A DNA stretch of 64,000 nucleotides from Hanleya hanleyi (taxonomy: Eukaryota > Mollusca > Polyplacophora > Lepidopleurida > Hanleyidae): positions 186,001 through 250,000 of the forward strand of contig JAVTVY010051590.1 of the NCBI GenBank assembly GCA_036873755.1. The letters run 5' to 3'. This document shows, piece by piece, positions 35,531 to 47,700 of the stretch. Each line of letters opens with the position of its first letter. Positions within the stretch are counted from its first letter, which is position 1. A model generated the notes under the pieces. It saw nothing but the letters and a program-made list of their open reading frames with translations. It did no database searches and was not told the DNA's origin. The position numbers and the translations under genes are program-made.

Positions 35531-38400
35531 AAATATAAATCTCTTATCAGTACGGTCATTATGTAAGATATACCATCCGCCGTTCATATACTGCCTGAAA
35601 CTACATTACATATACTCCTTCTGATAGTTAACCTCCATTTAGTCATCATTTGAGGGCTCATTAACATGTTTAACTTCAATTTGTCAAAAAACTTTATTAC
35701 TGTACAAGTGTATCGACCGTGTCTCTAATATGAAGCATATTACCCCAGTGTTGTAGGTTTTCCACTTTCCCCAGATATAAGCATAGACAGGACCGGGAAT
35801 CACTTAAACTGACACATAGGCCGTACTATATATGGCTTCTGCGTATCACTTACAGCGCAAACTGAACGGCTTTTGTAAGAGTCTTATGTTTGCAGTATCC
35901 TGTGGTGTTACCTTAATCCCTCTCAGCATCTTTGGTGGGATCATATTGTATTACTGAATCAAATTTGAAGAAACAACCACCAAACCTGTACACTGAACCT
36001 GTACACGATGGCCAAATTCCTACGAAGTAGGCTCTCATTTGCAAATTGTCCGGTAGTCAGTGAGTCCATCCGAATCCTTTCGACGGCAAAATAAGGAGAA
36101 CCGTTGACATTAGAACCTTGATTTTTGGCATGAACGTGCATTAGGGGACTGTTACCAGCAAGTTGTGAGCTGAGCTACTTTTGATGAAAATTTGACCTAC
36201 TTAAGTGACCTATAACATTACGCTTGGACCCCCAAGTCATCTAGGTGACCTTTAGCATTACGCTTGGACCCCCAAGGCATGTTCCTCACCCTACTTCGTA
36301 GGTCCTGTGACGTTAGTCACACTACTCATGTGTTGTTGTCAAATGTCAGATTCCACTTCACTCTATATCAGTTTAGGTGTATTATACAATAAAACACAGT
36401 TTGAACTATTGTTTTGTGTCCTCCAGCTACCTGAGTTGACATAACCATGCTGGCGTTGTAGCCGTCTACGAGAATAGAGGCTCAACTCTTCGATTTAATG
36501 GCCATATAAGCCATTTCCTTACTCTTGTCCTTACTCACAACAGCGCCCCTTGTGTCGGATCGGAAAACTAATTGCGCCCCATCTTGAAGCCCTCTATAGT
36601 CTATGTATCAATTATGGAGGGTCAAGTCTTCGATTTAATGGCCGTACATTAAACAATCATAAGTATATCTAGAGTGGGTAGATAAAATGATTACCAGAAG
36701 CAGTCCTAGTTTGTTTTTCTACTTATTAAGACAGTCGTCCGTATGTAAATGTGTTAAACCAGTGAGAAAGGCTGCGGTTCATCGTCCTTAATACATAAGC
36801 ACTCCAACAAGCTGACTAAGGTTACCTTACTTATAAGAATACATACTGCTCTGTGAAACTGATGATAGCTAAAGACGCTGCTGGACTTGCCAACCGTCAA
36901 CGTTTGAGTGGAAGAAGGGTAGATGGAAACAGTTTCCTACGTCCTGACGTATTGACAATTGACAACAATCTCTTCGAAAAGTTGCGGATTGAATTCCAAA
37001 AGTTGTCATGTGACATCGGAGATGACAAACCAGATACGTGAGGGACGTGATCTGCTTGTATTAGTCTATGGTGCGCCCCTTGTATCAATGTCGTTTGACC
37101 ATCAGCAATTCCGTGCGTGAGTTAGTTAGTCAGCTTTATCGAACATAGAAACCTTACAAATTCATAACAATTTCAGATATTAAATTGGCGTTTATACGAA
37201 AATATGATGGATTTTGTGTGACTGGTTAATTTAAGTGATGAGTTCGGTTTCCCGTTCATTCAAACTTTGTGATGGGGGAACGGAATTCCCCCGTGAATGT
37301 AACTAAGACCTATGGAGACTCCGATCAATATTTCCAAGAGACAGATAATTCTTTAATATAACGAGAAGTAATTCCTGAATTTAATTTCAAATAAAATTGG
37401 AAAATATATTAATGGGCGATCTTGTGGTATTTTAGATAAGGCCATGATGATTAATTGCTGTCTTTAAGTTAAGCGTGTCGTTCCCCGCAGATATGTACTT
37501 TTACTTGATTGCTATGTTGGGGATATTTTATTCTGTAAATAAAGCGATTTCTCTAGATGATTGACAGGAGAATTACATTCGTATTTGACATGCGGGGGAG
37601 GTCAATTAGGGGAAGATCAATTAGGGGGGTTATACCACATAAATCAAAATACAAAGAGTGTAGACGGAAAACAGAGCGAAAGTACACGCCGACAATATAT
37701 CGTTCAAAGTTTGTACATATGATTGCACTGCGCTGGGATGAAATTTGTTGGCATTGATTGAACAGTTACAATATCCATTGATCAATGCGTGATTTCAAAA
37801 AGAATACAACGAAGTCTGTTTCAAAGCCAGAAATATCGAAATAAAAACCAATGTAAAGCTCCCATCCACCCAAGCCCCTCCCCCCACTTTATCCCCCCCT
37901 AAAAACACCCCGCCGACATCTTTCTCGTCCTGTTTTCTCGCTTGTTCTTTTTTATTTCGTTCAAAGATTTAAACCATTTTTTCAAAGTTTAATATATACT
38001 TGAATACTCTAATTCTGTTTTTATGTGAAACAAAACCTTAGTGGGCGTAGCTTGTCGTTTATTAGATCTACCTAAATAGTCGCCAATAAAGCATTGCGAC
38101 TGGAGACACTCGCTATTTGATGACCGCCTATAAGTAACACAACCGAATGTTAAATTAGGATTAAGGACAAATCTATATACAGCCTTTCGTAGTGCATATC
38201 GCTGGAGAATTTCACCTATGGTTCACTCCCAGATGACATCAATGAATCATCAATATTCTCAACTCATGCTTTCCTCGATGAAACAAAAGCGCGTCCATTT
38301 ACATGCATAAAAATGCTGCATTTTTCTATTTGCTAACCTTTAAAGCGAGCGTCTACTCTCAGTAGGGGGTTGTCAAGATTTGGTAAGGCCCTTACCTGAT
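35531..38400. other. No gene seen; 40 bp duplication inside
   Basis: Mostly AT-rich single-copy-looking DNA. A 40 bp direct duplication (GTGACCTATAACATTACGCT at 36205 and a variant at 36245) and a repeated TCTTCGATTTAATGGCC (about 36488 and 36631) are the only structures. None of the short ORFs is recognisable. Confidence 0.5.
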
Positions 38401-38407
38401 AGCCATG

Positions 38408-38510
38408 TGACGTCAGGTGAGACACAAATTGACCAGACGCCCCTCCCGCCTAGAGAGCTACTCCTGGCTATTCCGACTCCCCAGGATGGTCGTGTGCGCT
38501 TGGTCACGTG
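38408..38510 (+). promoter_or_regulatory. CRE and E-box upstream of the chordin-like gene
   Basis: A perfect CRE, TGACGTCA, lies at 38408-38415 and a CACGTG E-box (GTCACGTGAT) at 38505-38510, 115-220 bases before the ATG at 38625. No TATA box is evident. The stretch TCTATCTCTCTAACAG just before the ATG could instead be the 3' end of a leader intron. Confidence 0.4.
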
Positions 38511-38624
38511 ATTGCTAGAGTAGTATGTCCATGTTTATCAATTACAAGCTAAAGTGTTTATTAGGAGAGCTTAGTTAGAGGACATTTCAAGGGAATCTCC
38601 TTCAATATCTATCTCTCTAACAGG

Positions 38625-38715
38625 ATGTACCGGTCATTGCTGATTACCCTCTTCCTCGTCTTTATCCTTTCTGTCAATGGTAGAAGTTCGGGGAGGAAGC
38701 GTGCAAAAACTGCCA
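38625..38715 (+). CDS. CHRDL: Chordin-like exon 1 (signal peptide)
   Basis: ATG to donor A|GTAAGT. It encodes MYRSLLITLFLVFILSVNG, a clear signal sequence, then RSSGRKRAKTA. It ends in phase 1. This is the only in-frame ATG before the hydrophobic core. Confidence 0.88.
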
Positions 38716-41700
38716 GTAAGTATTGGTGGAACTTTTTCATTCTAATAATCTATTTTAATTACACGTTATTCCTTATATGACTAGATCATTGTGCGGAATC
38801 ACTATACTCTCTCCCAAAGCATTAATTCAAAATAAAATGAATGTTTTGGGGTGTTAATTTATTTTAACTTCAACCTGTTGGAAGAAGTGTTGTCAGAAAA
38901 GAAACTGCATTAGCGTTAACGGGGTTTTTTTGGGGTTTTTTCTTTCTTTTTCATCTTGACGATTTATTCAAAATGCATGTCCATATATTTACGAAATGTT
39001 TTAATTGCATCAGTTGAAATTGCTGCTCTTACCTCAGTCCTTTAACTGAACCATTTTTCATAGAATCCTCTGTATAACGAAATTTATTACCTGAAGGCTT
39101 CGTGATCTGTTCTTTATAACCGTCAGTAGTCAGCACACTGGCAGAATCCGCATAGATATAGCATGGTTCTTATGCAGAAGGTTGGCTTATAAAATAATAG
39201 GAAATAATTTTTGAGAGAAATAATAAATTAAATGTAAGCGGGAATCGAACCAAATACACCTCCAATCCGTGGAGTTCCTGTTACCATCTGAATTTGCCGG
39301 TTCATATATGTACTTTCGTAGATTGTCGTTAATTATTAATTAATTTTATTAATCAATATTCTAATTTTACAATATTTTAGCTTTACAAACCAAATGCAGT
39401 CCACAAAGTAACATTTTATTAAACGAGATTGGCTTGTGTTTTCAGCCGTTATGTTTCTTCAGGATTTTGCTTTCAATGACTCGTAAAAATAATGAATAAG
39501 AAATCTTCACTTCTATCAGCGTTCTCTCATGTAAAATCAGTTTACTCTTAAACTCGTCAAATTTATTTTCTTAGAAAATGGTACCATTTGTTTTATTTTT
39601 CTTTAGCAAATTAATACTCATTCAAATGTGGATCCAGATTATTTTTAGTGAAAATCCTATTAAAAATTGAGGATGTTTAAGAATTCTGCTTAAATGAAAT
39701 GACATTGAAATGCACTGGTCTAATTAAAAATACAATTCACATGATCGTTAGGTGCCGAGTGGACGAGACGAGTAGATCTCTAAATGCCAAAAGCCAAAAC
39801 GAAGATGTAAAGTAAATCTTTTCTCACAAAATGACATGCTTGTATGGCCAGAGAGAAATATTTGTTCATTCGATTGTCCAGGAAATGTATATTATCTATT
39901 GATTTATATGGCAAGTCTGTTGAAAAGGGGGAAACCTAGAGACAAGCTATAGAAGGTCGGAATAATTTGTTATGATTGTCTGTTTACCAGGCGCTCCAGT
40001 GGGAGGAGGCATCAATAAATAGGGACTGCCCAGGAGAGCAATTGTAGTGTAGGCAACCATGAAGACTGCTCGACGGCAGTTCCTCGTCCGATTATGTGAA
40101 ATTCAATTGACCCCTCAGAAGACTGTCGCCAAATGTCAGCTCCCTGAGACGAAAGGGAAAGCAATTTGTTTGATTCTGCAAATTATAAAACTGAGCTGAT
40201 CAGGGATGACCAAAGATAAGAGGCGACTTGAGTTGAGATTGTCTTCGGTGTGTCAACAAAACTTGACGTAAAGCGCCATATTTTACATTAAGTCGTGCTT
40301 TTTATAAAGTCTGTTCCCTGTGCCAGTCCCTATATAGCTCCACCTGTGCTTGTCTTCAGTAATGCAGTGGGCCGCTGATTGGCCCCAAGTTCGTTAACGC
40401 ATAAACCAATGAACTGCACTAAACCATATTCAAATCCAGTATTTCTTGATTACCTAACAGCTATACACATGTGGCATAAATAGTTAAAGCTCATTCGCTT
40501 TCGGTAAAACATAGCTACCGCTACGACTTAGGAAGCTATGACTTCGTCCTGTGGGACACATATCGTTATAGCCGATACTGATATCATCATGAAAGATGGA
40601 CAATTTTGAGAAGATTGTCGGTATGATAGGATTACCTATGTTGGCTCGTCCTTTGGACACAACCGACCAGTCTCTGGGACTCGCTTGCCCCCTTTGCCTA
40701 TATACGCAACGGCGGTGGAGATTCGGTAATTGGCTTTGTAAATAGAGACAGAAGTGAGTGAATATTCTCCGATCGTGACCTGGCCTAATTGGGCTTTGTT
40801 CTTGTCTTGTTGCAGACGTTCACTGCGCACTAGACGGTCGTAGATATGCAGCGGGTGAGACGTGGCACCCAGTGGTTCCACCTTTCGGCGCCATGTTGTG
40901 TGTCAATTGCACGTGCTCCCAGGTAAGTAAACACGACTGCACAGGTAACGGGATGAGATTGGTCGACACTTGTCGTCTCCTCGTCATGAGAAAGACAGCC
41001 AGTTGTAAGATATCGGGAAGAGATCACATTAGTGTATTTTTATTACGTAGATTTTTTTTTTTTTTTTCCCCGTAGCGAGAAGACAGGTAAGTATATACCT
41101 GGCTATCAGACTAGACCACGTCCCCTCCTCGATCCGGTCACAGCGTAACGGGAACAAAGGATCAACAGCGTCTGCCATCTCAAATTTTGATTGCTTCGAT
41201 CGACACAAGTTTCACAGTGACGCCCTGGAAACGCATATTACCGCTTGATCTTTTTCCCCCTGTCTAGCTCTCTGCTCACTGCTATCGGCTGTTTCAGTCT
41301 ATGTTAAGTATATAAATAAGAGTTTTATGAGAAATTCTGGCGTCGTACACGACATATCTTGCCATTTCACGTCTGCGCTAACTCGTCTATACACACTCGG
41401 CCCTTAACTGTCGTCTCGAGTTAAATGTTTATTTAAAATAAAAAAAAGAAACGAATTAAGGCATTAAATAATACTTCTGTCGCTGTCTAACCTTTTAAAA
41501 ATTATTTATTCGGAAAACAACTTCTCACACGCTTGTCCCACGGAGCACCTTACATAAGACTACATTTGATAAATATTGAGCAAATTTATATACATGAATT
41601 ATGAAATTTCTTTTTATAACTTCGCCATCCGGCATGGGCCTCGACGAATACAACGGAGAATCAGTTAAAACAAGATGTACTCCACGTCTTGCCGTCACAC

Positions 41701-44700
41701 GAAATAATTCACAGAATGCTTAAGGTCACTCGAGGAAATCTTATAATCTTGTCAAACAAGCCATATTAAAAAGTCAAAATATATTTTTTTTAACGTTGTA
41801 CATGCCAAAGAACATTACACGTGGCGATTTTTCAATATGACACTAGAGGCATGGTCAATTCTCATCACAGTCTGTGTTTTCTTATAAATAGGAAATGTTC
41901 GATTGAAACTTCGCTGCTCAGTGGCTCGTTCTGACAACCATTTTCAGTCAGTTTTACAAACATATTTAAAACATTAGCACTGACATGCAGAGATAAACAA
42001 TTTAAAAAAAACTATAATGATCTAGATCTCGCTACTGATTGATATTAATAAGTCTGTACAATAAAAATATTATTATTATTGTAGATGCAATTATCGCTGT
42101 ATTAATTACTACGGAGTTCATTCGCGATCCATCGTTCTATATACTCAACTTTAAAAAATCATCTTGTTTTCAGATTGAGATGGAAAACAGAATGAAGAGA
42201 AAGTTTGCATTACAGCAGGCCGACACAATACTTCCCTCCTCTATTGAATGCTCTCGTTTTGTTTATATTATTGAATGTTAAAATGAAAGTCGACTTAGAC
42301 AGACTATAAATATTTCATTTTTAATAAGAGCTTCACTCAGGTGAATATTAAAGTGCTTGGATTTCCAATAAATCATCAGAGAGTCTTCAACAGCTCTTAT
42401 TAAAGTTATAAACATATCTTTGGATAGAAAACAACCCATAACTATTTCTGATAATATCTTAAATATTCACTTGAGACAGGTCAATAAACTTTATTTCATA
42501 CTAAAACGATATGCCGAACAGTCATGCAGTCACAGTCTGGTATTGGTGGCACGTCTGCAGTCGATTTTTGTCCAATTTAAGATATACAATGATTAAGGAT
42601 ATACTTAAATTGAAACCTCATTTTTGACATACTGGACAAGAGTAATTATGAATAATTGATCCTAGATGGTCCTGCATATTCGACGACTTGTGATCAGAGA
42701 AAATGCTAATGGAAAACTTCAGCCAATCAACTAGGAAGCAGTCAAGTTTTGTTGACCAATACAATTACGTAACACCCTCCACTTTCGCTGGTGCAATTTT
42801 GTGATTGGAGTCCTCGATCCTCTGGTGCCGTCCCTTTTCCCACTGTTTCATAGATACCGGTAGAGTGAAATTTGGCGGTTTCGTCATTGGTTATAAAAAA
42901 CGTTTGTCGTTGTGACCATGGGTATTACGTAGTTGTGTTTGAGATGGTCAAAACATGGCTAAGATACAAATCCAGGATTATGGTGTTTATCAACACCAAA
43001 AATTGTGTTGAGCACATCACCAATAAATGGGGTTGAGTTAGGGCCTACATATATGTCTGAAACATCCATCACCGTGATTTGGCGCATCTTGAGCCAGTAT
43101 TAGCACTTATCAGTAAATACCGAAATGTGGTGTAGAGCCGATTTTCAACATCTTTTACTGATGTTGACCAACACCATTATTTGGTGTAACTGTTGAACTG
43201 ACATCAATCCATTTTGTTGGTGTTCGAATTGGTCAAGAAGATTTTTCAACACCACTTTCTGGTGTTGACCAGCTCCCAACACTGAAAAAAGTGGCGTTGG
43301 GCCAACATCGTTTTTCTGGCTGTGTATAATTCAATGTTTGAAAACGATTAGTAAATTCCTTTTCATGGAAGAATTCTTGCAAATAGTGACAAGGATGCAG
43401 AAACATGCTCTTGTCTCGATAGCGTTGAGATTATGAACTATGGAATACGTTCCAAAGGACAGTTACCTGGCGAGTGTAGGATGCGACAGGCCTGATCTTT
43501 AACGAGCATTCGAAATCTGATATTTGCAAATCTGGATTTGTATGGCCTTGAACAGAATAATGATTGACAGTTAAATATAAAAAATGAGAAATTCAATAAT
43601 TTTGGTCCAATTCTTGTGTCTAATCTGTAATATTCTTTCAGGCAGGCGAAGTTAACTGTGAATCGGAGACGTGCCCCAAAACAGATTGTCCTCAACCGAA
43701 ATTCAGCCCGGACCAATGCTGTCCTCGATGTGAAGGTAGCTATCATGGTATGCTTGTCTGTGATACAATAGTTCACTTTCGTTTCTGCTGTACACCTTCC
43801 ATGCCGAATGTAACGAGGTCAATAATTGTGAAATACGTTGAATTTGACACCGAAATGTGCGCCTTACAGAAAAGCTATTTCTTCCAATATCACAGATGTA
43901 AACTTGGCTATAAGTTGTTTCCACTTGTGTTGAATACATAATTTAATGAATGATATACAACACACGGAACCAAGATGATGTTGTCGTTCTTCAATAAAGA
44001 AAAGGGTACATGATAATATTAACAATATCTGTACATTCAGCAAACATGAAACATGATAAGCCTCCATGACGCTCATGATGTGCATGTGTAAGCCGTCATT
44101 GCGTCCATGATGTGTGTAAGCCTTCATGACGCCCATGATGTGTGTAAGCCTCCCTGACGCCCATCATGTGTGTAAGCCTTCCTGACGCCCATATGTGTTA
44201 AACTTCATGAAGCCCATGATGTGTGTAAGCCTTCATGACGCCCATGATGTGTGTAAGCCTTCATGACGCCCATGATGTGTGTAAGCCTTCATGACGCCCA
44301 TCATGTGTGTAAGCCTTCATGACATCCATGATGTGTGTAAGTCTTCATGACGTCCATGCTGTGTGTAAGCCTCCCTGACGCCCATGATGTGTGTAAGCCT
44401 TCATGACGCCCATCATGTGTGTAAGCCTCCATGACGTCCATGATGTGTGTAAGCCTCCATGACGTCCATGATGTGTGTAAGCCTCCATGACGCCCATCAT
44501 GTGTGTAAGGCTCCATGACGTCCATGCCTCCATGACGTCCATGATGTGTGTAAGCCTCCATGACGCCCATCATGTGTGTAAGCCTTCGTGACGTCCATGC
44601 TGTGTGTAAGCCTCCATGACGCCCATGATGTGTGTAAGCCTTCATGACGCCCATCATGTGTGTAAGCCTCCATGACGTCCATGATGTGTGTAAGCCTCCA

Positions 44701-47700
44701 TGACGCCCATCATGTGTGTAAGCCTTCATGACGTCCATGCTGTGTGTAAGCCTCCATGACGCCCATGATGTGTGTAAGCCTCCATGACGCCCATGTGTGT
44801 AAGCCTCCATGATGCCCATGATGTGTGTAAGCCTTCATGACGCCCATGATGTGTGTAAGCCTTCGTGATGTCCATGATGTGTGTACGCCTTCACGATGTC
44901 CATGATATGTGTACGCCTTCATGATGCCCATGATGTGTGTAAGCCTTCGTGATGTCCATGATGTGTGTACGCCTTCATGATGCCCATGATGTGTGTACGC
45001 CTTCATGATGTCCATGATGTGTGTACGCCTTCATGATGTTCATGTGTGTACGCCTTCATGATGTCCATGATGTGTGTACGTCTTCATGATGTCCATGGTG
45101 TGTGTACGTCTTCATGGTGTCCATGATGTGTGTACGCTTTCATGATGTTCATGATGTATGTGCGCACTCATGATGTCCATGATGTGTGTACGTCTTCATG
45201 ATGTCCATGATGTATGTACGCCTTCATGATGTCCATGATGTGTGTACGCCTTCGTGATGTCCATGATGTGTGTACGCCTTCATGATGTCCATGATGTGTG
45301 TACGCCTTCATGATGTCCATGATGTGTGTACGTCTTCATGATGTCCATGATGTGTGTACGTCTTCATGATGTCCATGATGTATGTACGTCTTCATGATGT
45401 CCATGATGTGTGTACGTCTTCATGATGTCCATGATGTGTGTACGTCTTCATACTGTCCATGATGTGTGTACGTCTTCATGATGTCCATACGTCTTCATGA
45501 TGTCCATGACCGAGGTTGAAGGTGATTGTCTAGGTCAATCACACCTTTTCATCTACGAAGTGTCAAATGTTGAATCACCATATCCGACATTCACTTGAAA
45601 GAAGTCCCTAGATTGAGAGCAAAGATGTCCCTAGATTGAGAGCAAAGATGTCCCTAGATTGAGAGCAAAGATGGCCCTAGATTGAAAGCAAAGATGTCCC
45701 TAGATTGAAAGCAAAGATGCCCCTAGATTAAAAGCAAAGATGTCCCTAGATTAAAAGCAAAGATGTCCCTAGATTGAAAGCAAAGATGTTCCTAGATTGA
45801 AAGCAAAGATGTCTCTAGATTGAAAGCAACGATGCCCCTAGATTGAAAGCAACGATGTCCCTAGATTGAAAGCAAAGATGTCCCTAGATTGAAAGCAACG
45901 ATGTCCCAAGATTGAAAGCAGTGATGTTCCTAGATTGGAAGCAAAGATGTCCCTAGATTGGAAGCAAAGATGTCCCTAGATTGAAAGCAAAGATGTTCCT
46001 AGATTGAAAGCAATGATGTTCCTAGATTGGAAGCAAAGATGTCAGATTGGAAGCAAAGATGTCCCTAGATTGGAAGCAAAGATGTCCCTAGATTGAAAGC
46101 GAAGATGTCCCTAGATTGAAAGCGAAGATGTCCCTAGATTGAAAGCAATGATGTTCCTAGATTGAAAGCAAAGATGTCCCTAGATTGAAAGCAAAGATGT
46201 TCCTAGATTGAAAGCAAAGATGTCCCTAGATTGAAAGCAAAGATGTTCCTAGATTGAAAGCAATGATGTTCCAAGATTGAGAGCAAAGATGTCCCCAGAT
46301 TGAAAGCAAAGATGTCCCTAGATTGAAAGCAAAGATGTCCCTAGATTGAAAGCAAAGATGTCCCTAGTTTGAAAGCAAAGATGTCCCTAGATTGAAAGTA
46401 AAGATGTCCCTAGATTGAAAGCAAAGATGTCCCTAGATTGAAAGCAATGATGTCCCTAGATTGAAAGCAATGATGTTCCGGCTTCTCGGAATTTTCGTTG
46501 GCTTAAATATACTCATGGCCTTTTCATATGACTATCCATGTAGACAGTGACACGATATTCACATGACCTCCCTTGTCCCGACCAATCAGATTATCGATTG
46601 CATTTCGCGGTATCAGAAATTTGGAGAGACACATGATCACCGATTCACCTGTCTTATTAACAGCTCTTCCTGTTTTTCGATGCTTCGCTTCAGATTGTTA
46701 TACTGTACAAATGTACAACCATTTATATTGTAGAAATGTATGGTCAGAGCTAGTTATACTACAGAAATGTATGGTCAGAGCTAGTTATACTACAGAAATG
46801 TATGGTCAGAGCTAGTTATACTATATAAATGTATGGTGAGAGTCAGTTATATTGTAGAAATGTATGGTTAGACTCAGTTATACTATAGGCATGTATGGTG
46901 AGAGTCAGTTATGCTGTAGAAATGTATGTTGAGAGTCAGTTATACTGTAGAAATGTATGGTGAGAGTCAGTTATACTGTAGACATATATGGTGAGAGTCA
47001 GTTATACTATAGACATGTATGGTGAGAGTCAGTTATACTATAGACATGTATGGTGAGAGTCAGTTATACTGTAGACATGTATGGTGAGAGTCAGTTATAC
47101 AAGTAGTCATTATATGTTGACCATTTCCATGGCATGGTTTTGCCAAGATTGTACTATTATTATGTAGATTTTGACAACGTTCCTCCTACAGTGGCTGTTG
47201 AAGAGGAGAGGATTGGGCAGGACACCGAACAGGACTGCGACTTCTATGGTGCCACCTACAAAAATGGTGTCATGTTCCCTTCTAACAATACAGCTCTCCA
47301 ATCCACTCGTGCTAACCAGTGTGTGCTCTGTGTCTGCACGGTAAGTCAAGTACAATTCTGACCAATTAGATCGCGGTGATTTATGGTCATGTTCCTATGA
47401 TAAAGACAGACAAAGTACGATGTTACGGCTTCGGTTGGCCATCCATACTGTGCTAAAAGGGATTTGCCAATCAAGTAATACGGCGATTGGTAAGGAATGC
47501 TCATGTGAGTCTTGGCGTAAATCTGGATCTCATATATTATCCAACTAATTATTTGCTTTCAACATGGCATCCAATGTATTGAGCTTGTCATATGCTGATG
47601 GGCAAACCCAAATTCCCATTGCTACGATTACATGTCTATTAGCTCCTGTGCCATACGATATAGTTCCGTTTGAGGAATTTGCGATCAGCCGAATTGTCAT

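Noticed and set aside
37557..37757. 66-codon basic ORF
   Set aside because: Contains a small internal duplication (RGRSIRG), has no recognisable domain and sits in AT-rich DNA without promoter signals.
40872..41075. 67-codon ORF as an independent gene
   Set aside because: It is exon 2 of the chordin-like gene reading through its splice donor into the intron.
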